Counted from the stretch's first letter, positions 8,018 through 17,406 are shown. The stretch: 34,921 bases of DNA from Phycisphaerae bacterium (GCA_016342495.1 JAEIOG010000050.1:1-34921), one strand, 5' to 3'. The notes: generated by a model not told the origin, from the sequence alone. Translations and numbers: made by a program.

Positions 8018-9178
8018 TCAAATCGAAAACTTTTTGCGATATTCCATGGGCGTGATATCTTTTTCCTGTTTGAAAAAGCGGGCAATATGGTCGGCATCAT
8101 TATAGCCCAGTTTCAAGGCAATTTCTGAAATAGAAATATTAGTGTTAGACAACATATTACAGATATTCTGGATTCTCATGCGACGAATTTCGGCAAAAAC
8201 TGAATGTCCCAGGCAGCGTTGGAATTTCTGATCCAAGCCTTTTCTTGAACAGCCAACGGCTTCAAGGACATCGGATACCTGAATTAATTTTTTATCATTT
8301 TGATTAATATAGTGCAATGCCTGGGCGACTTGTCGATCATCAATAGCCATCGAATCTGTGGATTGTCGACTGTGTACCCCCAATACTTTAACCTGAATAT
8401 TTGCGGTTTGAACTTTCTGGCCCGAGATTAACCGGTCCAAAGCTTCCGCGGCCAAATATCCAGCTTTTTGAGTGCTAAGGGTAATACTTGACAATGGCGG
8501 ATTAGTCAAATCGCACACTTGCTGATCATTATCAACACCCAAAACGGCAACTTCATAAGGGACCTTAAGTCCGGCAGTCTTGCAAGCTTCGATAATATCA
8601 TTACCGCGGTCATCATTGCAGCAGAGAATAGCCACCGGTTTAGGCAAAGATTTAAGCCAATCAATTAAAATCGGGTATTCTTTATCCCAATTGGTTAATC
8701 TTTGCGATTTTGAATTGAAAATATCAACTTTGTATTCCTTTTTTCCAATTGCATCAGCAAAGCTCTCTGCCCTTCTCATGGACCAGGGCATATCCTGGAA
8801 TCCACAATAGGCAAAATTATGAAAGCCATGGCTCATAAAATAGTCACAGGCCAAAACACCAATTTGTTTGTGGTCGGAGACAATTTCAACAATATCACTG
8901 ATGGCTTCCTGAAAAGCTTCAACGGCGATTATAGGCAGGCCTAAATCTTTGAGTTTATGAATTTCCTGAAAATCGCGAGTGATAATACCATCGGCTCCCC
9001 AGCGTTTGATCCAGGAGAAATCATTGATTTTACTGTGTTGACGGCAATAAAACGTATCTTCCTTATAAAAAGTCCATGGCCCATGCAGCAAAGAATACTG
9101 GGCGATGCCACTTATCAAATCGCGGCCATACTGGCGTGAACTTTCGAGAAACAATACTACTTTTGTTATCTTAGGCAT
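8018..9178 (-). CDS. XylR-like AraC-family transcriptional regulator
   Basis: From the ATG at 9178 the protein has 386 residues, close to E. coli XylR (392), and its opening MPKITKVVLFLESSRQYGRDL aligns with the XylR start. The open frame runs 25 codons further to a TTG, which I consider unlikely. An N-terminal LacI/periplasmic-binding-type sugar-sensing domain (about 1-265, including AVLGVDNDQQVCDLTNPPLSSI) is followed by two AraC helix-turn-helix motifs (about 285-386, ISEIALKLGYNDADHIARFFK). Such regulators activate sugar genes when they bind a pentose or related sugar. Its likely targets are the adjacent UroD-MFS pair, and possibly the rightward LamG genes across 695 bases. Confidence 0.88.
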   Translation of the reverse strand: MPKITKVVLFLESSRQYGRDLISGIAQYSLLHGPWTFYKEDTFYCRQHSKINDFSWIKRWGADGIITRDFQEIHKLKDLGLPIIAVEAFQEAISDIVEIVSDHKQIGVLACDYFMSHGFHNFAYCGFQDMPWSMRRAESFADAIGKKEYKVDIFNSKSQRLTNWDKEYPILIDWLKSLPKPVAILCCNDDRGNDIIEACKTAGLKVPYEVAVLGVDNDQQVCDLTNPPLSSITLSTQKAGYLAAEALDRLISGQKVQTANIQVKVLGVHSRQSTDSMAIDDRQVAQALHYINQNDKKLIQVSDVLEAVGCSRKGLDQKFQRCLGHSVFAEIRRMRIQNICNMLSNTNISISEIALKLGYNDADHIARFFKQEKDITPMEYRKKFSI

Positions 9179-9611
9179 ACTTTGAATAATACAATAATAA
9201 TAATAATCTTTCAAGCAAGATAAAAGAAACACGATACCGCTTTGATGAGGCAATTTATGCTAACATTAAAGTACGTAGGCGTATTTTGCGGGGCAATAAA
9301 CAGTTTATATGCGAATTTAATTATTAGAGACTTCACCGTATAATATCAAACAACTATAAATTATTATTTTTGTTGTTGTTAATAAATGGTATTGGTGATA
9401 TAATGACTTATAGTCTAATCGGACAAGGCTTTTTCTGAGCCAAAAATAAGTATTGTACTGTCTAAAAATTTTAATATTAAGGTTTTCTTTTTTATAAGTC
9501 CGCAAATATTTTAAGTATAGCGTTTATCTTATATAATATATTCTATAAAAAACACCAGTTGTTTATTGTAATTTAATATCAGTTTGGGTTTGAGTATGGA
9601 CAGGAGGAAAA

Positions 9612-9671
9612 ATGTTCTGCATTAAATTCTACTTATCTATTGGCAAACAAATTTATCTAAACAAAAAGTAG
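9612..9671 (+). CDS. Possible 19-residue leader ORF
   Basis: An ATG at 9612 lies four bases after AGGAGG, one of the best ribosome sites in the window, and opens a 19-codon frame (MFCIKFYLSIGKQIY...) ending in TAG at 9669-9671. It lies about 200 bases upstream of the first LamG gene. It could be a translated leader or pure chance; nothing shows it is conserved. Confidence 0.2.
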   Translation: MFCIKFYLSIGKQIYLNKK

Positions 9672-9839
9672 CTATGCTACCTGAATGTTAATGTCTGCGC
9701 ATTATGTTTGCGCAAATTTACTATATCTTAAAACCAATTTTGCCCCTGCAACTCGGTCGTAACTGTCCAGAAAAGGAGGTGTGCTTTCAGACATTAAATT
9801 TATCTCAGTGTCACGTTTATTGATGAAACGGAAAAAAAT

Positions 9840-9860
9840 GTAAGTATTATTGTAACTTAC
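9840..9860 (+). promoter_or_regulatory. Inverted repeat just before the LamG1 ribosome-binding site
   Basis: GTAAGT and ACTTAC form 6-bp arms around a 9-base centre, ending one base before the GGAGG ribosome site (9862-9866) of the gene at 9874. It could be an operator or a small 5'-UTR hairpin. Confidence 0.3.
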
Positions 9861-9873
9861 TGGAGGACTAACA

Positions 9874-11778
9874 ATGATAAATATATGGAAGAAATTTGTT
9901 TTTATTGGAGTGCTATTTTTGTGTTTTGGCTTAGCGAGCACAAGTTTGGCAGAAATCGGCAGAGCCCGATATGATTACTGGCTTAACATTTCTGGAACGG
10001 CCGTTGCCGACCTGACTGGAAATGCAAATTATCCAGACAACCCCACAGGAACCAACATCTATACTAATATGACAGGACCACGTCAATTTGGTGAAAATTA
10101 TGGTGCCCGTCTAAGTGCTTTCCTGATTCCACCTGTCACGGGTGAATATACTTTCTGGATCGCAAGTGATGATGCAGGTGAATTATGGTTAAGCACTGAT
10201 GATAATCCTGCCAATGTTCGCAAAATTGCCGAGGTGCTGACTTCTTGTGAGAACAATGATTTTGACGCTTTGCCCGAACAGGTCTCGGACCCCATCACTT
10301 TACAAGCCGGTAGAATTTACTACATTATGGGTCTGGTTAAAGAAGCTACTGGCGAAGACCACATCTCTATCGCCTGGGCATATCCAGATCAGGAAAGATT
10401 AATTATTGGTGGTGATGCTATTGCTGATTCTAATCCGAAGCTGGCATCAAACCCAAGTCCTGCTGACAAGGCAACTGGCGTTGCTTTGGAAGGCACAACC
10501 CTTAGCTGGGATTCACCTGTAGAAGGTTTTGTGGTTACACCAGCTTATGATGTCTATATTGGCGAAACTGCTGAAACCCAGACAACTAAGCTGTTGGATA
10601 ACTCTACTGACACTTCTGTAGCAGCTGGCTCGCTTGAATTTGAAACTTCGTATTTTTGGCGTGTCGATGTTCATGATCCGAACGATGGTACTCCTGTTGT
10701 TCGTACCGGTACCGTTTGGCAGTTCAACAGTGTTGTACCCAAACCAGAAATCACAACTCAGCCTCAAAGTGCATGGGTAGATTCTGGTGGAGATATAACT
10801 TTGACTCTGGAAGCTCAGGCTCCTGTAGTAGAATATCCTATTACCGGATTTGCATGGTTTGATGCCGCTGATCCTAATAATTCCATTGCTACGACACAAA
10901 ATCTGGATTTGACTAATGTTACCACAGATGGCGCTTTCTATTGTGAAGTTACCAATGCAAAAGGCACAACTACTTCTGATACTGCAACAATTACCATCAA
11001 ACGCACATTGGCTCATTGGCCTTTCGAAAACAATCTCAATGATATCGCCGGCAGCCATAATGGTACCGGAATAGGCGCAACTGCACCAACATTCGCAGCT
11101 GGTATTGTTGGCCAGGCAGTTCAACTTAATGGAACCGATCAATTTGTTGAAGTTCCTTTTGCTGCTGAACTTAATCCTGCTGACAGCTTTTCGGTTTCGG
11201 CTTGGGCTAATATTGCCTCGACCAGTGTTGGGCGCTATCGTGCTGTTGTAAGTAACCGTGATGATGCTCCTCAGAGAGGTTTTATCCTTTATGCTCAAGA
11301 CAGCAATAGCTGGGCTTACTGGACAGGTCCTGGTTGGAGCAATCTAACTGGTACCGCTGTCGCAACAGATGCATGGACTTTATTGGCTATCACTTTTGAT
11401 GCTGACACTATCGTATCTCCTACTACGGTTATCGGCACAAAAAGGCTGTATGTAAATGGCGAAGTTGTGGCCACCGCTACTGGAATAACTATGGATACTA
11501 ATACTGTTCAGGCCTTCCAGATTGGTGCTGGTGCTAACGAATCCACAACTGGCCACGACTTCTTTGTAGAAGGTTTAATTGATGAAGTTAAATTTTACAA
11601 TTATACATTAAGCGACAAAGAAATCGCTCAGCTGTACATAGATGTATATCCTGATGCAGTGATTTGTGCTGGTAATCCAGCGTTTGATCTTAATGGCGAT
11701 TGTCAGGTTAATATCGAAGATCTGCAATTACTCATGCTCAGCTGGCTCGATTGTAACCTTTTACCGGATTGTCAATAA
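9874..11778 (+). CDS. Secreted PA14/Fn3-like/Ig/LamG protein with C-terminal half-dockerin
   Basis: The 634-residue protein starts with a signal peptide (cleavage near TSLA, about residue 26). It continues with a PA14-like domain (about 30-180, VTGEYTFWIASDD), a fibronectin-III-like segment (about 187-290, SYFWRVDV), an Ig-like domain (about 292-373, GAFYCEVTNAKG), a LamG/concanavalin-like domain (about 375-600, LAHWPFENNLNDIAG) and a half-dockerin tail, FDLNGDCQVNIEDLQLLML. No catalytic domain is visible; a carbohydrate-binding or surface/matrix role is inferred. GGAGG lies seven bases before the ATG. It forms a two-gene operon with the paralogue at 11816, 37 bases downstream. Confidence 0.88.
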   Translation: MINIWKKFVFIGVLFLCFGLASTSLAEIGRARYDYWLNISGTAVADLTGNANYPDNPTGTNIYTNMTGPRQFGENYGARLSAFLIPPVTGEYTFWIASDDAGELWLSTDDNPANVRKIAEVLTSCENNDFDALPEQVSDPITLQAGRIYYIMGLVKEATGEDHISIAWAYPDQERLIIGGDAIADSNPKLASNPSPADKATGVALEGTTLSWDSPVEGFVVTPAYDVYIGETAETQTTKLLDNSTDTSVAAGSLEFETSYFWRVDVHDPNDGTPVVRTGTVWQFNSVVPKPEITTQPQSAWVDSGGDITLTLEAQAPVVEYPITGFAWFDAADPNNSIATTQNLDLTNVTTDGAFYCEVTNAKGTTTSDTATITIKRTLAHWPFENNLNDIAGSHNGTGIGATAPTFAAGIVGQAVQLNGTDQFVEVPFAAELNPADSFSVSAWANIASTSVGRYRAVVSNRDDAPQRGFILYAQDSNSWAYWTGPGWSNLTGTAVATDAWTLLAITFDADTIVSPTTVIGTKRLYVNGEVVATATGITMDTNTVQAFQIGAGANESTTGHDFFVEGLIDEVKFYNYTLSDKEIAQLYIDVYPDAVICAGNPAFDLNGDCQVNIEDLQLLMLSWLDCNLLPDCQ

Positions 11779-11815
11779 ACCATAAATGCCTTAATTATAA
11801 TTGGAGGATTTAACT

Positions 11816-13927
11816 ATGAGAAAATTAACTATAATAAGTTTAATTTTATTCCTATTTTATGCAGTGTCGGGTTCAGCATTAGCTGTTGCCCCGGTAACCG
11901 ATGGCTTGGTTATGCAGCTTGAAGCAGATGCTATCACAGGTTTAAGCGACGGTGAAGCAATCACCGTTTGGCCCGCAAGTGCTGGCTCTGACGCTGTTGC
12001 TGCTGGACCTACTTCTGTAATTTACAAAACTAATGTTATCAATGGCCTGCCCGTTGTTCGTTTTGATGGTTTTGGCGGCTATGTAAACTTTACCCCAATT
12101 GATGATATTCGTACCGTTTTTTGGGTTGTCAAAGAAGATGCCGACGTCAACAATATCGATCAGGGACAATGGCGACACTTGCTCAATCGTGACGGTGCTG
12201 CTGGTTTCCATCGTGGAACAGTAGCTCAATCAACCGATAACTATTGTGCTATCATCTCAAATGAATGGGGTGGTGGTGTTGGCAGTGGAGAAGGCTCTGA
12301 TCGTGTAAGAAATGGTGTAGTGCAAATCAATGCTGATACCGTGGATCCTTTAACTACTTCAGTTCCACGTGATTTGTCAATTATTTTCATTCAGACCAGC
12401 GATGTTCTTGGCGCCAATAACTTTTCCTGGGATGATGCTCAGGGTGCTATTCGTAGCTGGGATGGCGATTTAGCAGAACTGCTGATTTATAATCGCGTTT
12501 TAACTACTGCTGAAATCAGAAATGTTGGCAGTTATCTGGCAGAAAAATATGCATTGGATACTAATTATGCTGCATATACCCCAGCAACTTTAATCAGTCC
12601 TGCTGATGGTGCTGTAGATGTTGATGCTACTGCTTCCCTGCAGTGGACACCAGTAACAGGAACAACTTTGCAAGAAGTTTATATTGGTACAGAACCCAAT
12701 GCCGCTTTGACCAAAGTTGGCACACCTGCTAATTCAGCAACATCGTTTGATCCAGATATTGACACTAACAGCACTTATTATTGGCAAATTGTAAGTTATG
12801 TTGGACCAACTTCAGATCCAAACAATGTTTTCATGTCGCCAGTTGCTAAGTTTTCTACTGTGATTGCCAGACCTGAATTTGATGCTCCTTATGGACAACA
12901 GCCTGCTTCATATAATGCAGCATTGATAGATGATTCGGTAACATTGACTGCCCAGGCTGGTGTAAGTCCTGGTCAGGACACCAATATAACCTATCAATGG
13001 TTAAAGAATGGTTCTCCTATTACTGGTGAAACTGCAGCTTCCTTGACTATTGCCGGTATTGTTGAAGCTGATGGCGGAACATATACCTGCCAGGCTACCA
13101 ATTCTGCCGGAACCACCACTTCTAAAGGCTCCACACTTAAAGTTATCAAACTGATAGGTCACTGGCCTTTCGATGGCAACTATAATGACATCGTTGGTGG
13201 CAACACTGCTGCTGGAATTGGAAATCCTGCTTTCGTAGATGGTATCACAGGGCAGGGTGTTAAATTTAACGGTCTTGGCGACCAGGCTGTTACCGTACCG
13301 TCAGCCGCTATCGCTGCTGATGGTAACTTCACTTTGATGTTCTGGGAAAATACTGATGCGGCCGCTCCAGAAAATGCTGGTTATATTTGTGCTTCTGGTA
13401 CTGCAGCTTCCGGCCATGAACAGCTATATATGTGGCGTTGGCATAATCCTGGCTACAATTGTGAATATTATGGTAATTTATTCTTAGTAAGTAATGGCGG
13501 ACTCTGGGGACCTATCCCTGAGCTTGACCAATACCCACGTGGTATGTGGCATCATCATGCTGTAACTTACAATGCAAATACCATGGTTTCTCACTGGTAT
13601 ATTGATGGTGTTGCTAAAACTAATACCGTCATGAATACTCACGATGTATTAGCGGAGCTAATTTACCTGGGTAATCGCCAGAGTATGGCGCGTCCATTTA
13701 CTGGTGTTATGGATGATTTCCGTCTCTATAACTATGAATTGCCTCGTGAAATGATCGCTCAGATATATGTTGATGCTACCGGCAATTCCGTTTGTATGGA
13801 AGCATTACAGTTTGACCTCAATGGTGACTGTGCAGTTAACCTCGAAGATTTCGCTCTCTTAGCAGATCAATGGATGGTGTGTAATTTAGTACCTTCTACT
13901 GCTTGTGATGGCGGAGCGAGTGAATAA
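11816..13927 (+). CDS. Secreted LamG/Fn3-like/Ig/LamG protein with C-terminal half-dockerin
   Basis: I place the start at the ATG at 11816, with GGAGG at 11803-11807; the frame continues five codons upstream to a TTG that overlaps this site. The 703-residue protein has a signal peptide (cleavage near SALA), an N-terminal LamG-like/jelly-roll domain (VTDGLVMQLEAD...VVRFDGFGGYVNF), an Fn3-like segment (SLQWTPV...YYWQIVSYV), an Ig-like domain (GGTYTCQATNSAG), a second LamG domain (IGHWPFDGNYNDIVGG) and a tail of FDLNGDCAVNLEDFALLADQW. From the Fn3-like segment onward it is a clear paralogue of the preceding gene. Function is unknown, and a surface or glycan-binding role is inferred. Confidence 0.88.
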   Translation: MRKLTIISLILFLFYAVSGSALAVAPVTDGLVMQLEADAITGLSDGEAITVWPASAGSDAVAAGPTSVIYKTNVINGLPVVRFDGFGGYVNFTPIDDIRTVFWVVKEDADVNNIDQGQWRHLLNRDGAAGFHRGTVAQSTDNYCAIISNEWGGGVGSGEGSDRVRNGVVQINADTVDPLTTSVPRDLSIIFIQTSDVLGANNFSWDDAQGAIRSWDGDLAELLIYNRVLTTAEIRNVGSYLAEKYALDTNYAAYTPATLISPADGAVDVDATASLQWTPVTGTTLQEVYIGTEPNAALTKVGTPANSATSFDPDIDTNSTYYWQIVSYVGPTSDPNNVFMSPVAKFSTVIARPEFDAPYGQQPASYNAALIDDSVTLTAQAGVSPGQDTNITYQWLKNGSPITGETAASLTIAGIVEADGGTYTCQATNSAGTTTSKGSTLKVIKLIGHWPFDGNYNDIVGGNTAAGIGNPAFVDGITGQGVKFNGLGDQAVTVPSAAIAADGNFTLMFWENTDAAAPENAGYICASGTAASGHEQLYMWRWHNPGYNCEYYGNLFLVSNGGLWGPIPELDQYPRGMWHHHAVTYNANTMVSHWYIDGVAKTNTVMNTHDVLAELIYLGNRQSMARPFTGVMDDFRLYNYELPREMIAQIYVDATGNSVCMEALQFDLNGDCAVNLEDFALLADQWMVCNLVPSTACDGGASE

Positions 13928-13953
13928 TAGTTAATTAAATATTCACTAAAAAC

Positions 13954-13988
13954 AAAAAAGCAGTCCATTAATCTGGGCTGCTTTTTTT
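13954..13988 (+). terminator. Rho-independent terminator of the LamG operon
   Basis: aaaagcagtcc and gggctgctttt pair around a short loop and are followed by a run of T (13982-13988). It lies about 30 bases after the second LamG gene. Read on the other strand, the A run also gives a T tract, so it may serve the leftward direction too. Confidence 0.88.
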
Positions 13989-14019
13989 ATACTTATAAAA
14001 TTTTACACTTTAAGGTGTA

Positions 14020-15510
14020 TTATTTCTTCACAACAGTAAACTTATCTTTAAGTTTGCTGATAGCTTCCATCGCGAGCTTAGGAGTCATGTCGACTTTGTA
14101 TAAACCGCCATTTTTCAGCAGACTATCATTATTGTCTGCCAAATCGCGCCAGGTAACCGTTTCGACAAAAGATTTGCTTAGAGCGATACGGTAAGCTGTT
14201 TCGAGCCATTGTGCCTGAAGTTTTTTATCCCATTTTTTATGCCATTGACCAGGGTCGCTGGCATCGTCGCCATCAATTTTTTCTGGCTTGCTCGGAGCGC
14301 CCATCCCGGATATATGCAAAGGCTTGCCGCCAAACGCTAATTTATCCAGCAAAGCTGAAAATTCCAGCATATCACGCATCTGACCTTCTATTCGTGGTTG
14401 GGCAAAACTCATTTTTACACCCAGACCATCGAAATTAACTCCACTTTGGGTTAGCATTTCCAGATAAATCATTGGTGGGATCGTTCGCTGATTACGAGCA
14501 TAATAACTTCCCCATGGGTCAGTTATTTCCACAAGAACCAATGCCTTGGCTGCAGCTCTTTTCGCTGCCAGACATGCCGAACGAGTCATGTCAATTAGCT
14601 GGTCGAAGCCAAAATTAAGACAATTTTCAGCATTTAAACTACTGACAACATCCCAGGCCTGAACTTTTGAGGTGTATCTTTCCACAATTTTAGTAATAAA
14701 ATCATAGGCCAATTCGCGAACCTGCTCAAAATCACTTTCCCAAATATATACCCAATCAGGCAGACAATCATGAGAAAACTGAACCAAAGGGCCAATTTTT
14801 ATAGCGATTCTGTTCTGATTAAGCCAGTTAACTGCTTGATCCAGTTGGGCGAAATCATAACTCTGTTCGTCAGGCTGTAAACTGCGCCAGCTAACTGGAA
14901 TTGTCACAAATGAAAATTTTTCTTTAATTACTTTGAGATAATTGACATCGGTCATTCTATTAAGATCAAAACAACAGCCAAAACTATATCGACCTATGCC
15001 ATGATTACTTAATCGTTTTTCCAGCAGGCCATTTGCGTGAGCCAGAGCAATTTGTTCGCCGGCCTGCATAGCATAAATCAATGCCTGATCAGCAAAGTCA
15101 GCTGCCAATCTGGGTTCATCTATATTACAAATGGCATTAATGAACTGTTCGAGCGATTCATCCAGCAATTCATGGTGTTTTTCTGTCAAGGCCAGATCTG
15201 TCAGGCCCCATTCTTCCCGCTTTTGCGAGATTTTCAGTAAACGCCCACGCACAATCTCCAGATTAAGGTTGTATGCTTTATCCCTTTCGGGCAGACGTGT
15301 GGTTTGCAGGACTACTTTTCCAAAATCTTTAACAGGCCAAAGGGTTTTCAAGCCAATAGCTGTGTCGCCATGACGATTACCCAAAAGCTGGCCTTCGGTA
15401 TATTCCAGTTGTGTACGTACCGGGACTTCATCCTGTCCAAACAGGTAAGCACCTTGCAGGTCAAGTTCGCTTGCGACAAGACCGTCACTGAATATATCAA
15501 ATTTAATCAT
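14020..15510 (-). CDS. GH10-like TIM-barrel protein lacking canonical catalytic glutamates
   Basis: The 496-residue protein has an N-terminal beta-rich region (about 1-120) and a barrel resembling GH10 xylanases (about 170-470: FSFVTIPVSWRSLQPDEQSY, then WDVV at 286-289). In active GH10 enzymes WDVVNE carries the acid/base Glu; here the segment reads WDVVSSLNAE, with S291 at that place. The nucleophile strand ITELD reads ISGMG (400-404). No signal peptide is seen, so it appears cytoplasmic. Such divergent GH10-like proteins recur in Planctomycetota and are often annotated as xylanase; true xylanase activity is doubtful. No clear ribosome site precedes the ATG. The sulfatase gene lies 372 bases upstream on the same strand. 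Confidence 0.7.
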   Translation of the reverse strand: MIKFDIFSDGLVASELDLQGAYLFGQDEVPVRTQLEYTEGQLLGNRHGDTAIGLKTLWPVKDFGKVVLQTTRLPERDKAYNLNLEIVRGRLLKISQKREEWGLTDLALTEKHHELLDESLEQFINAICNIDEPRLAADFADQALIYAMQAGEQIALAHANGLLEKRLSNHGIGRYSFGCCFDLNRMTDVNYLKVIKEKFSFVTIPVSWRSLQPDEQSYDFAQLDQAVNWLNQNRIAIKIGPLVQFSHDCLPDWVYIWESDFEQVRELAYDFITKIVERYTSKVQAWDVVSSLNAENCLNFGFDQLIDMTRSACLAAKRAAAKALVLVEITDPWGSYYARNQRTIPPMIYLEMLTQSGVNFDGLGVKMSFAQPRIEGQMRDMLEFSALLDKLAFGGKPLHISGMGAPSKPEKIDGDDASDPGQWHKKWDKKLQAQWLETAYRIALSKSFVETVTWRDLADNNDSLLKNGGLYKVDMTPKLAMEAISKLKDKFTVVKK

Positions 15511-15882
15511 AATTTAACGTATGCCTTTGTTTGCTAAATTATTAGCAACCTAAATATATCTTATTTTGGTCGCTAATAATACATATATTTTACTTTTCGG
15601 CAATAATGGCGAGTAAAAGCAGGATTTTTGGCAGGTTTTCGCATACTTTTTTTATGCGGTGCAGGAGGGGCGAGCTTTCACTTAGGTCAGTGGCATTTGC
15701 CCCATAGTTATCAAAACATTATAATACAAAGCTGGCAAATGTGAAGTAAAAAATATCAAATTCGACTTTAGTGTCATTTTCGGTGATTTATGCAAGAAAA
15801 CCAGACTAAATATGGGCGTACCAATGCAGGCAGGGCAGTCCCCAGGCGGCAATTAAAACTGGGAAAGCATTAGTTGTATTGT
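15511..15882. other. Intergenic region between sulfatase and GH10-like genes
   Basis: In these 372 bases I see no conserved frame, RNA gene or strong terminator. There is a weak tccccag/ctggga dyad near 15838-15863 with no T run. The promoter of the leftward GH10-like gene presumably lies here. Confidence 0.4.
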
Positions 15883-17301
15883 TTATTCTCCGTAAAGAAT
15901 CTTAAAATATGGGTTCAATATATGGGCATTGCTGGCGATTTGTTCCAGTTCAGCGACTTTGGCTGGATTAGCTGATGCTATATTATTGGACTCACCAAGG
16001 TCGGCATCAAGATCGTAAAGTTCAGAAATTGGATTTTCAGTATTGACGCTTTTGCGAACCAGTTTCCATTTTCCCTGTCTAACTGCCTGTGTTTTGCGGG
16101 CTTTGAATTCCCAGTATAGATATTCATGCTGTTTTTGGCCGGATTTGCCCAGAATTGTAGGCAGATATGATATGCCATCGGTGTCTTGTTCGGTGCCATC
16201 GGACCATTTGACTTTGGGGCATTTAACGCCCAAAAGATCGGCACAAGTGGGTAAAAAGTCCCAGAAAGTCGAAATATGGTCTGTGGTAACACCAGGTTTG
16301 ACTTTTCCTGGCCATCGAATTACAAATGGATCGCGGATTCCGCCTTCGTAAAGATCGCGTTTGATTCCACGTAATGGGCCGTTGGCATCGAAAAATGTGC
16401 CTGTTCCGCTTTGGGCATGGGGGCCATTGTCGCTGGTGAAGATCACAATTGTGTCATTATCAATATTTTGTTTTTTGAGTAACTCCATAATGGTCCCAAT
16501 GTCACGGTCCATTCTGGAAATCATGGCGGCCTGAATTTTATGGTCTGACGCCCAATCTGTGTTGGCATATTCACCTAATTCCGGGACTTGAAATTTGGTA
16601 TGCGGGATGGTATATGGAATATGCAGAAAAAATGGTTGATCTTTATACTTATTAATAAACCATAGAGCTTCTTTGGTCATCAGGTCATGACTGTATACCG
16701 TTCCACCCAGTGGGATCTGGTCGCTATTGCGCCAGAGATGATCGGGGTAATAACTATGAGCCTGAACCTGGCCGAGGTAGCCAAAGAAATGTTGAAAGCC
16801 CATTTTGGCAGGAGTGCCGGTGGAGTCTGGACCACCCAAACCCCATTTTCCGATACAGCAGGTTTTATAGCCAGCATCCTGAAAGAGGTGCCCAACGGTT
16901 TTGGTGCCAGCAGGTAGGGCTAGTTGATAGCCATTAATTTCATAATTATCACGAATAAAGCTATGGCCAGAATGCAAACCGGTTAGCAAAACACAGCGGG
17001 AAGGAGCGCAAACGGTGTTGCCGGCATAGTGTTGAGTAAATTTCATGCCCTCAGCGGCTAATTTATCGATATTTGGGGTTTTGATTTTCTTTTGGCCATA
17101 GCAACCCAAATCGCCATAGCCCAGATCGTCGGCAAGAATATGAATGACATTAGGTAACTTCCGGCCCAGTCGGACTTTGGCATTTGAATTGGCAATTTGA
17201 ACCTGACCATTGACCGCTGAAGAAGTCAGGGCAAAAGCACCTGCTGCAAAACTGCATGATTTAAGAAAATTACGACGGGTGACTTTATGTTGTGATTGCA
17301 T
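15883..17301 (-). CDS. Tat-exported sulfatase (arylsulfatase A-like, S1 family)
   Basis: The 472-residue protein opens with a twin-arginine signal (TRRNFLKSCSFAAGAFAL) that implies folded export. The sulfatase signature C98-A-P-S-R102 is of the cysteine type, converted to formylglycine by an FGE or anaerobic sulfatase-maturating enzyme not encoded in this window. Metal-site motifs are ADDLGYGDLGCYG near the start and FTSDNGPH in the middle, plus GKWGLGG. The length is typical of S1 sulfatases from polysaccharide degraders; substrate subfamily is not assignable by eye. AGGAG lies six bases before the ATG. With GH95 in the same window it fits removal of sulfate from fucose-rich glycans (inference). 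Confidence 0.94.
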   Translation of the reverse strand: MQSQHKVTRRNFLKSCSFAAGAFALTSSAVNGQVQIANSNAKVRLGRKLPNVIHILADDLGYGDLGCYGQKKIKTPNIDKLAAEGMKFTQHYAGNTVCAPSRCVLLTGLHSGHSFIRDNYEINGYQLALPAGTKTVGHLFQDAGYKTCCIGKWGLGGPDSTGTPAKMGFQHFFGYLGQVQAHSYYPDHLWRNSDQIPLGGTVYSHDLMTKEALWFINKYKDQPFFLHIPYTIPHTKFQVPELGEYANTDWASDHKIQAAMISRMDRDIGTIMELLKKQNIDNDTIVIFTSDNGPHAQSGTGTFFDANGPLRGIKRDLYEGGIRDPFVIRWPGKVKPGVTTDHISTFWDFLPTCADLLGVKCPKVKWSDGTEQDTDGISYLPTILGKSGQKQHEYLYWEFKARKTQAVRQGKWKLVRKSVNTENPISELYDLDADLGESNNIASANPAKVAELEQIASNAHILNPYFKILYGE

Positions 17302-17406
17302 TTGAGCTCCTGATAAACAAATATTCCGATTTTCCTATAATATAAATCTGCTGAAATGGCAAAGTTTGGACGGAATAATCGGGAGTTTGAAGAAAAAATA
17401 GCAATA

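Larger units (their letters stand above)
9179..9873 (+). other. AT-rich divergent intergenic region upstream of the LamG genes
   Basis: This region separates the leftward XylR-like gene from the rightward LamG operon and should carry both promoters. Seen here are an AGGAGG site followed by a 19-codon frame (9612-9671), a second AGGAGG (about 9775) followed by a similar string with CATTAAATT, and a GTAAGT/ACTTAC inverted repeat (9840-9860). No larger gene, tRNA or known riboswitch is recognised. Confidence 0.5.

Noticed and set aside
9179-9253. Upstream extension of the XylR-like regulator to a TTG start
   Set aside because: The extra 25 residues (with a run of Tyr) do not match XylR-like proteins, while the ATG at 9178 aligns with the family start.
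9317-9332. aattattagaga string resembling the MITE end
   Set aside because: Only about 12 bases match, the following bases diverge, and it is in AT-rich DNA away from a stop codon, so chance is likely.
10513-11298. A 261-codon open frame on the minus strand inside the first LamG gene
   Set aside because: It lies wholly antisense to a gene with clear domains, has Ser/Arg/Ile-rich composition typical of a shadow frame, and no ribosome site.
14020-15510. Calling the GH10-like protein an active endo-xylanase
   Set aside because: Both catalytic glutamate motifs are replaced and no export signal is present.
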